A DNA stretch of 64,000 nt from Janibacter melonis (lineage in GTDB: Bacteria > Actinomycetota > Actinomycetes > Actinomycetales > Dermatophilaceae). The stretch spans positions 247,449-311,448 of the forward strand of contig NZ_JAJBZM010000003.1 of NCBI RefSeq assembly GCF_020567375.1, in the 5' to 3' direction. Each line of letters begins with the position of its first letter. Within the stretch, counting starts at the first letter, position 1. This document shows, one piece after another, positions 39,314-47,885 of the stretch. The notes beneath the pieces are model-generated. The model did no database searches. It was not told the DNA's origin and saw nothing but the letters and a program-made list of their open reading frames with translations. The position numbers and the translations under genes were made by a program.

Positions 39314-40245
39314 CCTCGGTGCTCGAGACGGCCTCCGCCGTCACCGCTCGGGCGCCCGCGAAGGTCAACCTCGAGCTCGGCGTGGGGGCGCTGCGCCCCG
39401 ACGGCTTCCACACCCTGTCGACCGTCTACCAGGCCGTCGGCGTCTTCGAGGAGGTCACGGTCGCGACCGCCGACGAGTGGGGCGTGAGCGTGCGCGGTCG
39501 CGACGCCGAGCTCGTGCCCACCGACGAGAGCAATCTCGCGCTGCGCGCTGCGATGATCCTCGCCGAGCGCGCCGCCGTCGAGCCGGTGCATGTTTCGATC
39601 CACAAGGACATCCCCGTCGCGGGCGGGATGGCCGGCGGCTCCGCCGACGCGGCCGCCACCCTCGTCGCCTGCGACGCCCTGTGGGACCTCGGCCTCGGCC
39701 GCTCGGGCCTGGACCCGATCGCCGCCGAGCTCGGCAGCGACGTCCCCTTCCTCCTGCACGGCGGCACGGCCGTGGGCTCCGGCCGCGGCGAGCTCGTCAC
39801 CCCCGTGCTCGCGCGGGGCAGCTACCACTGGGTCTTCGTGCCGACGCCGGCTTCGGGGCTGTCCACGCCCGAGGTCTACGCGGCCTTCGACGAGCTCTCC
39901 GCCGGTCACGACGTGCCCGAGCCGGAGCCGAGCCCGGCGATGATGGCCGCGCTGCGCCAGGGCGAGCCCGAGGCGCTCGGCGCCGTGCTGTCCAACGACC
40001 TCCAGGCCGCCGCCGTGCGCCTGCAGCCCCAGATCGGCGACGTCATCGACGCCGCGATGTCCTTCGGCGCCCTGGGCGCGATCGTCTCCGGGTCCGGCCC
40101 CACCGTCGCGCTGCTCGCCGCCGGGCAGGAGGGGGCGATCGACCTCGCCGTCTCGCTCACCGCCTCGGGCGCGGCCGCCGACGTCATCCGGGCGATCGGC
40201 CCGGTCGCCGGCGCTCACGTCATCCCCGCCCCCCGACTCACCTGA
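39310..40245 (+). CDS. ispE: 4-diphosphocytidyl-2-C-methyl-D-erythritol kinase
   Basis: The fourth enzyme of the MEP isoprenoid pathway, which phosphorylates CDP-methylerythritol. It has 311 residues. The GHMP fold shows [22 protein letters not shown] (substrate site), the ATP loop [19 protein letters not shown], and the C-terminal [14 protein letters not shown]. The other MEP genes are not in the window. It overlaps rsmA (ATGA) and its stop overlaps the ABC-F start (TGATG), so the three genes are coupled, as in Rv1010-Rv1012. Confidence 0.96.
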   Translation: MTSVLETASAVTARAPAKVNLELGVGALRPDGFHTLSTVYQAVGVFEEVTVATADEWGVSVRGRDAELVPTDESNLALRAAMILAERAAVEPVHVSIHKDIPVAGGMAGGSADAAATLVACDALWDLGLGRSGLDPIAAELGSDVPFLLHGGTAVGSGRGELVTPVLARGSYHWVFVPTPASGLSTPEVYAAFDELSAGHDVPEPEPSPAMMAALRQGEPEALGAVLSNDLQAAAVRLQPQIGDVIDAAMSFGALGAIVSGSGPTVALLAAGQEGAIDLAVSLTASGAAADVIRAIGPVAGAHVIPAPRLT

Positions 40246-42062
40246 TGGCCAACCTCCTCTCCCTCGAGCGCGGCCGTCTGGCGCTCGGGACGGCGCAGCT
40301 GCTCGACGGGATCACGCTGGGCATCAACGAGGGCGCCCGCATCGGCGTCGTCGGGCGCAACGGCGGCGGCAAGTCGACCCTCCTGCGCGTCCTCGCCGGT
40401 GAGCTCGAGCTCGACGACGGCCGGCTGACGCGCAACTCGGTGACGACGGTCCGCCTGCTGTCGCAGGCCGACGTCCTCTCGCCCTCCGCCACGGTGCGCG
40501 AGGTCGTCCTCGGCGGTCTCGCGGAGCACGAGTGGGCGGGCGACCCCCGGGTGCGTGACGTCCTCGACGGCCTCCTCGGTGGTCACGAGGGCGAAGGGGT
40601 CGGCGGTCTTGACGCGACGATCGGCCCGATGTCCGGCGGCGAGCGCCGCCGCGTCGCGCTCGCGGCCGCCCTCGTCGAGGACCCCGACGTCCTCATGCTC
40701 GACGAGCCGACCAACCACCTCGACGTCGAGGGGGTCGCCTGGCTCGCCGACCACCTCACCCGGCAGCGCACGGCGCGCGGCAAGGCGCTCGTGACGATCA
40801 CCCACGACCGGTGGTTCCTCGACGCCGTCGCCGACCGGACGTGGGAGGTCATCGACGGGCGGGTCGAGCAGTACGAGGGCGGGTACGCCGCGTACGTGCT
40901 CGCCAAGGCCGAGCGCCAGCGGATCGCCGCGGTGACCGCGGAGCGGCGCGACAACCTGCTGCGCAAGGAGCTCGCCTGGCTGCGCCGCGGCCCGCCCGCT
41001 CGCACCTCGAAGCCGAAGTTCCGCATCGACGCCGCCAACGCGCTCATCGCCGACGAGCCGCCGCCGCGCGACGACGTCGAGCTCGTGCGCTTCGCGTCGA
41101 CCCGTCTGGGCAAGGACGTCGTCGACCTGCTCGACGTCACCGTCACCGTCGGCGAGCGCACCCTGCTCGACCGGGTCACCTGGCATCTCGCGCCGGGGGA
41201 GCGCGTCGGCGTCGTCGGCGTCAACGGGGCGGGCAAGTCGACGCTGCTGCGCGTCATCGGCGGCGAGATCCCGCTCGACTCCGGCAAGCGCAAGGAGGGG
41301 GTCACCGTGCAGGTCGCCCACCTCTCGCAGGAGGTGCGCGAGCTCGACCGCCTGCGCGAGCACCGCGTCATCGAGGCGGTCGAGGAGATCCGCAAGGTGA
41401 CGATGCTCGACGGCAAGGAGGTCTCGGCCTCTCAGCTCGCCAAGCGCCTGGGCTTCAGCGGCGGGCGTCAGCAGACCCGCGTCGGCGACCTCTCCGGCGG
41501 CGAACGACGCCGCCTGCAGATCCTGCGCCTGCTCATGTCCGAGCCGAACGTCCTGCTCCTCGACGAGCCGACCAACGACCTCGACATCGAGACGCTCACC
41601 CAGCTCGAGGACCTGCTCGACGGCTGGGCCGGCACGCTCGTCGTCGTCAGCCACGATCGTTACCTCCTCGAGCGCGTCGCCGACCACCAGGTCGCGCTCC
41701 TCGGCGACGGGCGGGTGCGTCAGCTGCCCGGCGGGGCCGAGGAGTACCTGCAGCTGCGCGGCGCCGCCGGACCGGCCGCGGCGATGCGCGGGTCCACGGC
41801 ACCCGCCCCGGCCGCTGCGTCGGCCCCGGTGGTCGACGGGCCGAGCCCGGCCGAGGTGCGCGAGGCGCGCAAGGTCATGGCACGGGTCGAGAAGCAGCTG
41901 GCGAAGATCGAGGAGCGCGAGGCGAAGGTCCACGCGCAGATGGCCGAGCAGGCCGAGGACCACCAGCGCCTGCGCGAGCTGCATGAGACCCTGCGAGCGG
42001 CTGCCCAGGAGCGCGAGAGCCTCGAGCTCGAGTGGCTGGAGGCCGCCGACGTCGTCGGCTGA
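40245..42062 (+). CDS. ABC-F ATPase, Uup-like
   Basis: A soluble protein with two ABC cassettes and no membrane domain, 605 residues. The first cassette has GRNGGGKST near residue 38 and signature MSGGERRRVAL; the second has GVNGAGKST near 325 and LSGGERRRLQI. The linker between them contains the ABC-F arm (about 215-270, rich in Arg and Glu), and a C-terminal coiled coil follows (EVREARKVMARVEKQLAKIEEREAK). ABC-F proteins act on the ribosome, either as translation factors or antibiotic-protection proteins; the Uup/EttA type fits better here than a resistance type. Its position after ispE is conserved. Confidence 0.9.
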   Translation: MANLLSLERGRLALGTAQLLDGITLGINEGARIGVVGRNGGGKSTLLRVLAGELELDDGRLTRNSVTTVRLLSQADVLSPSATVREVVLGGLAEHEWAGDPRVRDVLDGLLGGHEGEGVGGLDATIGPMSGGERRRVALAAALVEDPDVLMLDEPTNHLDVEGVAWLADHLTRQRTARGKALVTITHDRWFLDAVADRTWEVIDGRVEQYEGGYAAYVLAKAERQRIAAVTAERRDNLLRKELAWLRRGPPARTSKPKFRIDAANALIADEPPPRDDVELVRFASTRLGKDVVDLLDVTVTVGERTLLDRVTWHLAPGERVGVVGVNGAGKSTLLRVIGGEIPLDSGKRKEGVTVQVAHLSQEVRELDRLREHRVIEAVEEIRKVTMLDGKEVSASQLAKRLGFSGGRQQTRVGDLSGGERRRLQILRLLMSEPNVLLLDEPTNDLDIETLTQLEDLLDGWAGTLVVVSHDRYLLERVADHQVALLGDGRVRQLPGGAEEYLQLRGAAGPAAAMRGSTAPAPAAASAPVVDGPSPAEVREARKVMARVEKQLAKIEEREAKVHAQMAEQAEDHQRLRELHETLRAAAQERESLELEWLEAADVVG

Positions 42063-42074
42063 CCCCCCGTCGTC

Positions 42075-42581
42075 CTAGCCCTCGAAGGGGGCGAGGAGGC
42101 GGCGCAGCTGCGCGACGAGGTCGGCTTGATCGCCCGGACCGAGGTCGGCGAGGATGTCGCGCTCGCGCTCGAGCAGGTCGGCCAGGGCGGCGTCGACGGC
42201 GGTGCGCCCGTCGTCGGTGAGCCGGACGATGACGCTGCGACGGTCCCGCGGGGACGGTGCGCGCTCGACCCAGCCGCGGGCGGTGAGCCGGTCGATCCGG
42301 TTGGTCATCGTGCCGCTCGTGACGAGCGTGGCCCGCACGAGGTCACCGGGGGAGAGCTCGTAGGGCGGGCCGGCGCGGCGCAGCGTCGACAGGACGTCGA
42401 ACTCCCAGCCGTCCATCCCGTGGCGGGCGAAGGCGCTGGACCGGTCGAGGTCGAGCCGGCGGGCCAGCCGCGAGATGCGCGACATGACGTGCATCGGCTC
42501 GGGGTCGAGGTCGGGGCGCTCACGACGCCAGGCGTCGACGATCTCGTCGACGTCGTCGTGGATGGGGTGACGTTCGGGCAC
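42075..42581 (-). CDS. MarR family regulator divergent from tam
   Basis: A 168-residue MarR-type repressor. The HTH and wing are GDLVRATLVTSGTMTNRIDRLTARGWVERAPSPRDRRS, and the dimer helices lie at both ends. The start is a GTG at 42581. It converges on the ABC-F gene with 12 bases between stops. It diverges from tam, and the shared region holds a MarR-like operator and the tam promoter, so it is likely autoregulatory and controls tam. Confidence 0.9.
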   Translation of the reverse strand: MPERHPIHDDVDEIVDAWRRERPDLDPEPMHVMSRISRLARRLDLDRSSAFARHGMDGWEFDVLSTLRRAGPPYELSPGDLVRATLVTSGTMTNRIDRLTARGWVERAPSPRDRRSVIVRLTDDGRTAVDAALADLLERERDILADLGPGDQADLVAQLRRLLAPFEG

Positions 42582-42605
42582 CCGTCAAGAATACGGCCTG
42601 CCAAG

Positions 42606-42638
42606 TATCTTCACGTCGAGAGACATCTCTCCTAGGAT
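42606..42638. promoter_or_regulatory. MarR-type operator and tam promoter
   Basis: TATCTTCACGTCGAGAGA (42606-42623) differs from the common MarR-family palindrome TATCTTGACGTCAAGATA at three positions. It overlaps the -35 (TTCACG at 42610) of a promoter with -10 TAGGAT at 42633, 17 bases apart, reading toward tam. A second imperfect repeat, AAGAATAC, lies a few bases to its left. Confidence 0.6.
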
Positions 42639-42665
42639 CGGGGCAGACGACGCAGGAGGCCGACG

Positions 42666-43466
42666 ATGCCGAGCTGGGACCCCACGCTGTACGAGAAGTT
42701 CGCGAGCGAGCGGACACGACCCTTCGCCGATCTCACCGCCCGGGTGGGCGCGCGCGAGCCGCGGCTCGTCGCCGACCTCGGGTGCGGCAACGGGATCGCG
42801 ACCCTCACCCTCGCGCAGCGCTGGCCCCGGGCCCGCGTCGTCGGGGTCGACAGCAGCACCTCGATGCTCGAGTCGGCCCGGGCGAAGGACCTCGACGGCC
42901 GCGTCGAGTGGGTCGAGGGCGATCTGTCGACGTGGACGCTCGAGTCGCTGGGCCAGGCGCCCGACGTCGTCGTGAGCAACGCGACGCTGCAGTGGGTGCC
43001 GGGCCACCTGCGCGTCGTCGAGGGCTGGGCCGACGCCCTCGCCCCCGACGGCTGGCTCGCGCTGCAGGTACCGGGTAACTTCGCCTCGCCGACGCACGCG
43101 ATCATGCGCGAGATGGCGGTCGCGCACTCACGGGCGGCCGAGCTCGAGGCCGCGACGAAGCGCTTCGGTGCGGGGGAGCCGAGCACCTACCTGCAGATCC
43201 TCGCCGGGCGCGGTCTCGAGGTTGACGCGTGGGAGACCACGTACACGCACGTCCTCGACCCGGCCGGTGAGCAGGACAACCCTGTCCTGGACTGGGTGAG
43301 CGGGACCGGGCTGCGCCCGATCCTCGACGTCCTCACCGACGACGAGGAGCGCTCGGCCTTCCTCGCCGAGTACGGCGAGCGCGTCGCCCAGGCCTACCCC
43401 CGCACCCCGGCCGGGGTGCTCCTGCCTTTCCGACGGGTCTTCGCCGTCGGCCACAAGGTCGCCTGA
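42666..43466 (+). CDS. tam: Trans-aconitate 2-methyltransferase
   Basis: A SAM-dependent methyltransferase that detoxifies trans-aconitate by methyl esterification. It has 266 residues. The SAM loop is LVADLGCGNGIATLTLA, the acidic strand VVGVDSSTSML, and the family-typical block SNATLQWVPGHLRVVEGWADAL. WDPTLYEKFASERTRPF is the conserved N terminus, and GTGLRPILDVL the conserved C-terminal loop. It is preceded by a MarR-type operator. The stop overlaps the next start (TGATG). Substrate specificity is taken from the family. Confidence 0.9.
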   Translation: MPSWDPTLYEKFASERTRPFADLTARVGAREPRLVADLGCGNGIATLTLAQRWPRARVVGVDSSTSMLESARAKDLDGRVEWVEGDLSTWTLESLGQAPDVVVSNATLQWVPGHLRVVEGWADALAPDGWLALQVPGNFASPTHAIMREMAVAHSRAAELEAATKRFGAGEPSTYLQILAGRGLEVDAWETTYTHVLDPAGEQDNPVLDWVSGTGLRPILDVLTDDEERSAFLAEYGERVAQAYPRTPAGVLLPFRRVFAVGHKVA

Positions 43467-43825
43467 TGGTCGCCGTCGGCCTCCACCACGTGCAGATCGC
43501 CTGCCCGCGGGGCAGCGAGGACGACCTGCGCGCCTTCTACGGCTCCGTGCTCGGTCTGCCCGAGGTCCCCAAGCCGCCCGTCCTCGCCGCCCGCGGAGGG
43601 GTCTGGTTCGCCGTCGGCGACCAGCAGCTGCACTGCGGTGTCGAGGAGGGCTTCGCGCCCGCCCGCAAGGCGCACCCGTGCCTGCTCGTCGAGGACGTCG
43701 ACGAGGTGGCTGCGGCCGTCGAGGTCGCCGGCCGGCCCGTGCGGTGGGACGAGGCGATCCCCGGTGTCCGGCGCTTCCACACCGACGACCCGGTGGGCAA
43801 CCGCGTCGAGATCCAGCAGGTCTGA
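43466..43825 (+). CDS. VOC family (glyoxalase-like) protein
   Basis: A 119-residue vicinal-oxygen-chelate fold protein. VGLHHVQIACPRGSEDDLRAFY opens the first beta-alpha-beta repeat with a metal-ligand His. FHTDDPVGNRVEIQQV closes the second repeat with Glu, the usual final ligand. Members include glyoxalases, dioxygenases and resistance proteins; nothing distinguishes the substrate here. It is coupled to tam by TGATG overlap. Confidence 0.82.
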   Translation: MVAVGLHHVQIACPRGSEDDLRAFYGSVLGLPEVPKPPVLAARGGVWFAVGDQQLHCGVEEGFAPARKAHPCLLVEDVDEVAAAVEVAGRPVRWDEAIPGVRRFHTDDPVGNRVEIQQV

Positions 43826-43875
43826 GGGGTCGGCGACCCGTCAACTACCCTGGGGGCGCCGCCGCACGGCGGCGT

Positions 43876-43954
43876 TCCCCGGTTGGTCTGCCGGCAGGGC
43901 CCGCCTGACTTTGAATCAGGACAAGCGACGCAGGTTCGACTCCTGCCCGGGGAG
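43876..43954 (+). tRNA. tRNA-Gln (UUG)
   Basis: The cloverleaf can be drawn by hand. The acceptor TCCCCGG pairs with CCGGGGA, the anticodon stem is CCTGA/TCAGG with loop CTTTGAA (anticodon TTG at 43911-43913), and the T-arm is GCAGG/CCTGC with TTCGACT. The variable region of nine bases is longer than normal. No CCA is encoded. TACCCT at 43846 is a possible -10, and a GC hairpin (CGCCGCC/GGCGGCG at 43857-43874) lies between it and the tRNA. Confidence 0.85.
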
Positions 43955-44008
43955 CGCAGGTGCGGGCGCGTCGCGCCCTGGGCGTCCCCCCTTCGCCCGG
44001 GGTCCCGG

Positions 44009-44569
44009 TCAGGTCGGCGGGGGCAGCCGCGGGTGGTCGGTGGGGTAGATCCCGACCGCGAAGCCGTACGTCGTCTCGCCGGAGCGCGGGAGGCGGTCGA
44101 AGTCGTCGACGAGCTCGCTCATCCGCTGCCAGAAGGCCGATGCCTGCTCGGGCGCGATGCGCGCGTGCCGGACGAAGCCCCACAGCTCGCCACGCTCGAA
44201 GGCCGGTCCCGACTCGGCGGCCGCCACCTCGAAGTCGTTGAAGTCCCGCGGCATCTCCTCGCCCGACGAGCCCTGGGGGGCGACGTAGAAGAGCCGTGCT
44301 GTCCGCCCGTAGAGGCGCTCCTCGACGGCCCGGACGCGCCGGGTGCTCACGACCCGGAGCAGGTCGGCGCGCACGAGGACGGCGACGTGGTGGGCGACGG
44401 TGCTCTTCGGGCGGTCCAGGGCGCTCGCCAGCTCGGTCACCGACGCCGCGCGCTCGAGGAGCAGCTGGAGGATCGTCGTGCGCAGGGGGTGGGCGAGCGC
44501 ACGCACCTGGGCGGGCTGGGTGAGCGCCATCCGGTCGGCGAGCTCGTGGCCCGGGGGGTTGTCCTCCAT
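44009..44569 (-). CDS. ArsR-like winged-helix regulator
   Basis: A 186-residue regulator with an N-terminal ArsR-type winged helix (VRALAHPLRTTILQLLLERA, then SVTELASALDRPKSTVAHHVAVLVRADLLRVV). The C-terminal part of about 90 residues is acidic and aromatic, of unknown binding preference. It lacks the metal-binding Cys pair of classic ArsR proteins. It diverges from a dienelactone hydrolase gene across 65 bases that hold the palindrome GAACGTTC (44592-44599), a possible shared operator. Confidence 0.85.
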   Translation of the reverse strand: MEDNPPGHELADRMALTQPAQVRALAHPLRTTILQLLLERAASVTELASALDRPKSTVAHHVAVLVRADLLRVVSTRRVRAVEERLYGRTARLFYVAPQGSSGEEMPRDFNDFEVAAAESGPAFERGELWGFVRHARIAPEQASAFWQRMSELVDDFDRLPRSGETTYGFAVGIYPTDHPRLPPPT

Positions 44570-44634
44570 GCCGCACGAGACTACCGTCGTCGAACGTTCC
44601 GCATCAGTGGATCATTCGTCGAGGAGGACGTCAC

Positions 44635-45204
44635 ATGGCCGAGGTGCTGCTCTACCACCACATCCAGGGGCTGACGCCGGGCGTCGTCGCCTTCGCCGAC
44701 GCCCTGCGCGAGGCGGGGCACGCCGTGCACACGCCCGACCTCTTCGAGGGACGGACCTTCGCGAGCATCGAGGAGGGCTTCGGGTACGCCCGCGAGGTCG
44801 GGCTCGACGTCGTGCGCCAGCGGGGTGCCGACGCCGTCGACGGGCTGGGGGAGGCGCTCGTCTACGCCGGGTTCTCCTTCGGCGTGACGATCGCCCAGCA
44901 GCTGGCCCAGACGCGACCCGGCGCCCGCGGCGCCCTGCTGCTCTGCTCGTGCATGCCCGTGGCCGAGTACGGGGAGCGGTGGCCGCAGGACGTACCCGTG
45001 CAGGTGCACGGCAAAGAGGGGGACGAGTTCTTCGACGAGGACCTGCCCGCCGCCCGCGAGCTCGTCGCGTCGAGCGAGCGGGCCGAGCTCTTCGTCTACC
45101 CCGGCGACGAGCACCTCTTCGCCGACTCCTCGCTCGACGCCTACGACCCCGACGCGGCCGCGCTGCTGCTCGAGCGGGTCCGCGCCTTCCTCGCCCCGCT
45201 CTGA
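44635..45204 (+). CDS. Dienelactone hydrolase family protein
   Basis: An alpha/beta hydrolase, 189 residues. VLLYHHIQGLTPGVVAFADALREAGHAVHTPDLFEG is the family N terminus with the Asp/Glu region. The nucleophile elbow is YAGFSFGVTIA, so the residue is Ser where typical dienelactone hydrolases have Cys (GFCxGG). The late acid-base region is FVYPGDEHLFADSS with a His. The substrate is unknown. It has an AGGAGG ribosome site and is divergent from the ArsR-like gene, which may control it. A terminator follows. Confidence 0.83.
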   Translation: MAEVLLYHHIQGLTPGVVAFADALREAGHAVHTPDLFEGRTFASIEEGFGYAREVGLDVVRQRGADAVDGLGEALVYAGFSFGVTIAQQLAQTRPGARGALLLCSCMPVAEYGERWPQDVPVQVHGKEGDEFFDEDLPAARELVASSERAELFVYPGDEHLFADSSLDAYDPDAAALLLERVRAFLAPL

Positions 45205-45256
45205 GGGGCGAAGGGGGGCGCCTGACCTCGTCGGTTCGGCCGCCCCCTTCGCCCCT
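45204..45256 (+). terminator. Terminator after the hydrolase gene
   Basis: A 16-base stem (AGGGGCGAAGGGGG side with one bulged G, CGCCCCCTTCGCCCCT side) with a 20-base loop starts at the last base of the stop codon. The octamer pair is embedded in both arms. A TAGAGT at 45260 may be the -10 for glmU. Confidence 0.8.
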
Positions 45257-45314
45257 GGGTAGAGTGTCGAGGTCCCGACGGGACATCCCTGACCCGAGCA
45301 GCTGGGAGCAGCAC

Positions 45315-46769
45315 GTGAGTGACGCCCGCCCGTCCGCCGTCATCATCCTCGCCGCCGGCGAGGGCACGAGGATGAAGAGCAAGACCCCGAAGGTCCTCCA
45401 CCCGATCGGCGGCGACACCCTCCTCGGGCACGCGATGCGGGCGGCCAGCGGTGCTGGCGCCGACTCGACCGTCGTCGTCATCCGCCACCAGCGCGACCGG
45501 GTCGCGGCCTACGTCGAGGAGCGCAACGCCTCGTCGAGCACGCCGGTGATCGTCGCGGACCAGGACGAGGTCAAGGGCACCGGCCGCGCCGCGGAGTGCG
45601 GTCTCGACGCCCTCCCGGCGGACCTCACGGGCACCGTCGTCGTGACGATGGGCGACGTCCCGCTGCTCACCGCCGAGACGATCTCCGCCCTCACCGCCGC
45701 TCACGTCGAGGCCGGCGCCGTCGCGACCGTCATGACCTCCGTCCTCGAGGACGCGAAGATGTACGGCCGGATCATCCGCGGCGCCGACGGCTCGGTCGAG
45801 CGGATCGTCGAGTTCAAGGACGCGACGGAGCCCGAGCGCGCGGTCCGCGAGATCAACTCCGGCATCTACGCCTTCGACCTCGAGGTGCTGCGTCGTCAGC
45901 TGCCGCGCGTCGGCACCGACAACGCGCAGGGCGAGAAGTACATCACCGACGTCATCGCCCTCGCCCGCGAGGAGGGCGGTCATGTCATCGCCCACGTCCT
46001 CGAGGACCTGTGGCAGACCGAGGGCGTCAACGACCGCACCCAGCTCGCCCAGCTCGGCCGGGTCCTCAACGACCGCGTCTGCGAGCGGCACATGCGCGCC
46101 GGCGTGACGATCGTCGACCCCGCGACGACGTGGATCGACGTCGACGTGACGATCGGCGCCGACACCGTGATCCGCCCGGGCACCCAGCTGCTCGGCGCGA
46201 CGAGCATCGGCGAGGACGTCGTCGTCGGACCCGACGTCACACTCGTCGACACCGAGGTCCACGACGGCGCAGAGGTCAAGCGTGCCGAGGCCCACCTCGC
46301 CGTCATCGGCGCCGGCGCGACCGTCGGCCCGTACAGCTACCTGCGCCCCGGCACCGAGCTCGGTGCGAAGGGCAAGATCGGCGGCTTCGTCGAGACGAAG
46401 AACGCGAAGATCGGCGACGGGGCCAAGGTCCCGCACCTCACCTACTGCGGCGACGCGGTCATCGGCGACGGGGCCAACATCGGCGCCGGCACGATCTTCG
46501 CCAACTACGACGGGGTGAGCAAGGGCCGCACGAACGTCGGGGCCCACTCCTTCGTCGGCAGCAACTCCGTCCTCGTCGCACCGCTCGACATCGCCGACGG
46601 CGCCTACGTCGCCGCCGGGTCCGCGATCACCGGGGCCGTCGAGCCCGGCCAGATCGCCATCGCCCGCGGCCAGCAGCGCAACGTCGACGGCTGGGTCGAG
46701 CGTCGCCGCGCCGGCACCGCGACCGCCCAGGCGGCGCAGGCGGCGCAATCCGCCCCGCACACCAGCTGA
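45315..46769 (+). CDS. glmU: GlmU, UDP-N-acetylglucosamine synthesis enzyme
   Basis: A bifunctional glucosamine-1-phosphate acetyltransferase/N-acetylglucosamine-1-phosphate uridyltransferase that makes UDP-GlcNAc for the cell wall. It has 484 residues from the GTG at 45315 (AGCAGC spacing after GGGAG). The uridyltransferase part starts with VIILAAGEGTRMKSKTPKVL, and GKGTGRAAE-type and GDVPLL motifs follow. From about residue 260 the left-handed beta helix runs with hexad repeats, and KNAKIGDGAKVPHLTYCGDA contains the acetyl-transfer region. A Gln/Ala tail ends it. The order glmU-prs is conserved. Confidence 0.97.
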   Translation: MSDARPSAVIILAAGEGTRMKSKTPKVLHPIGGDTLLGHAMRAASGAGADSTVVVIRHQRDRVAAYVEERNASSSTPVIVADQDEVKGTGRAAECGLDALPADLTGTVVVTMGDVPLLTAETISALTAAHVEAGAVATVMTSVLEDAKMYGRIIRGADGSVERIVEFKDATEPERAVREINSGIYAFDLEVLRRQLPRVGTDNAQGEKYITDVIALAREEGGHVIAHVLEDLWQTEGVNDRTQLAQLGRVLNDRVCERHMRAGVTIVDPATTWIDVDVTIGADTVIRPGTQLLGATSIGEDVVVGPDVTLVDTEVHDGAEVKRAEAHLAVIGAGATVGPYSYLRPGTELGAKGKIGGFVETKNAKIGDGAKVPHLTYCGDAVIGDGANIGAGTIFANYDGVSKGRTNVGAHSFVGSNSVLVAPLDIADGAYVAAGSAITGAVEPGQIAIARGQQRNVDGWVERRRAGTATAQAAQAAQSAPHTS

Positions 46770-46815
46770 CCCCCTCCGCACACCCCCTGCAGCACCGCAC
46801 GAAAGTCGAGGCACC

Positions 46816-47796
46816 GTGACCGGCATCCAGAAGACCCCCGAGAAGAACCTCATGGTCTTCTCCGGGCGCACCCACACCGCGCTCGCAGAAGAGGTCGCGG
46901 CCTCCCTGGGCACCGACCTCGTGCCCACGAGCGCCTACGAGTTCGCCAACGGCGAGATCTACGTGCGCTACGAGGAGTCGGTGCGTGGCTGCGACGCCTT
47001 CGTCATCCAGAGCCACGCGACGCCGATCAACGAGGCGATCATGGAGCAGCTCATCATGGTCGACGCCCTCAAGCGTGCGAGCGCGAAGCGGATCACCGTG
47101 GTGCAGCCCTTCTACGGCTACGGGCGCCAGGACAAGAAGCACAAGGGGCGCGAGCCGATCAGCGGCCGGCTCATGGCCGACCTCTTCAAGACCGCCGGTG
47201 CCGACCGGCTCATCTCGGTCGACCTGCACACCGACCAGATCCAGGGCTTCTTCGACGGCCCCGTCGACCACCTCATGGCGATGCCGATCCTCGCCCGCCA
47301 CGTCCGCGAGAAGTACGGCGACCGCCAGCTCGCTGTCGTCTCCCCGGACGCCGGCCGGATCAAGGTCGCGGAGCAGTGGTCGCGTCAGCTCGGCGGGGCA
47401 CCGCTGGCCTTCATCCACAAGACGCGTGACATCTCGCGCCCGAACGAGACCGTCGCCAACCGCGTCGTCGGCGAGGTCGAGGGCCGTCTGTGCGTGCTCG
47501 TCGACGACATGATCGACACCGCCGGCACGATCACCAAGGCCGCCGACGCGATCATGGCCGAGGGCGCCGCGGGCGTCGTCATCGCCGCGACCCACCCGAT
47601 CTTCTCCCCGCCGGCCGTCGAGCGGATGACCGCGTGCTCGGCCGAGGAGATCATCGTGACCAACACCCTCCCGCTGACGCCCGAGCAGCACTTCGAGGGG
47701 CTGACCGTCCTGTCGATCGCGCCGCTCATCTCGGCCGCCATCCGTGAGGTCTTCGAGGACGGGTCGGTGACCTCCCTCTTCGAGGGCCGCGCCTGA
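46816..47796 (+). CDS. prs: Ribose-phosphate diphosphokinase
   Basis: Makes PRPP from ribose-5-phosphate and ATP for nucleotide, His and Trp synthesis. It has 326 residues with a GTG start. The first half opens with NLMVFSGRTHTALAEEVAASLG and contains VVQPFYGYGRQDKKHKGREP (ATP-binding loop). ISVDLHTDQIQGFFD follows. The PRPP-binding motif is LCVLVDDMIDTAGTITKAADAI. It follows glmU by 46 bases, as in Rv1018c-Rv1017c. A long perfect inverted repeat follows the stop. Confidence 0.97.
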   Translation: MTGIQKTPEKNLMVFSGRTHTALAEEVAASLGTDLVPTSAYEFANGEIYVRYEESVRGCDAFVIQSHATPINEAIMEQLIMVDALKRASAKRITVVQPFYGYGRQDKKHKGREPISGRLMADLFKTAGADRLISVDLHTDQIQGFFDGPVDHLMAMPILARHVREKYGDRQLAVVSPDAGRIKVAEQWSRQLGGAPLAFIHKTRDISRPNETVANRVVGEVEGRLCVLVDDMIDTAGTITKAADAIMAEGAAGVVIAATHPIFSPPAVERMTACSAEEIIVTNTLPLTPEQHFEGLTVLSIAPLISAAIREVFEDGSVTSLFEGRA

Positions 47797-47828
47797 CCTC
47801 CCTTCGCCCCCTGACCTGCGCCGGCGGG

Positions 47829-47870
47829 TCGAAGACGCCCCGCACGTCGTGACGTGCGGGGCGTCTTCGA
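47829..47870. terminator. Bidirectional terminator between prs and the CGNR gene
   Basis: A perfect 20-base inverted repeat (TCGAAGACGCCCCGCACGTC and its complement) with a two-base centre separates convergent genes. It is the longest perfect stem in the window. An octamer CGAAGGGG lies beside it at 47875. Confidence 0.93.
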
Positions 47871-47885
47871 CTGACGAAGGGGGAG

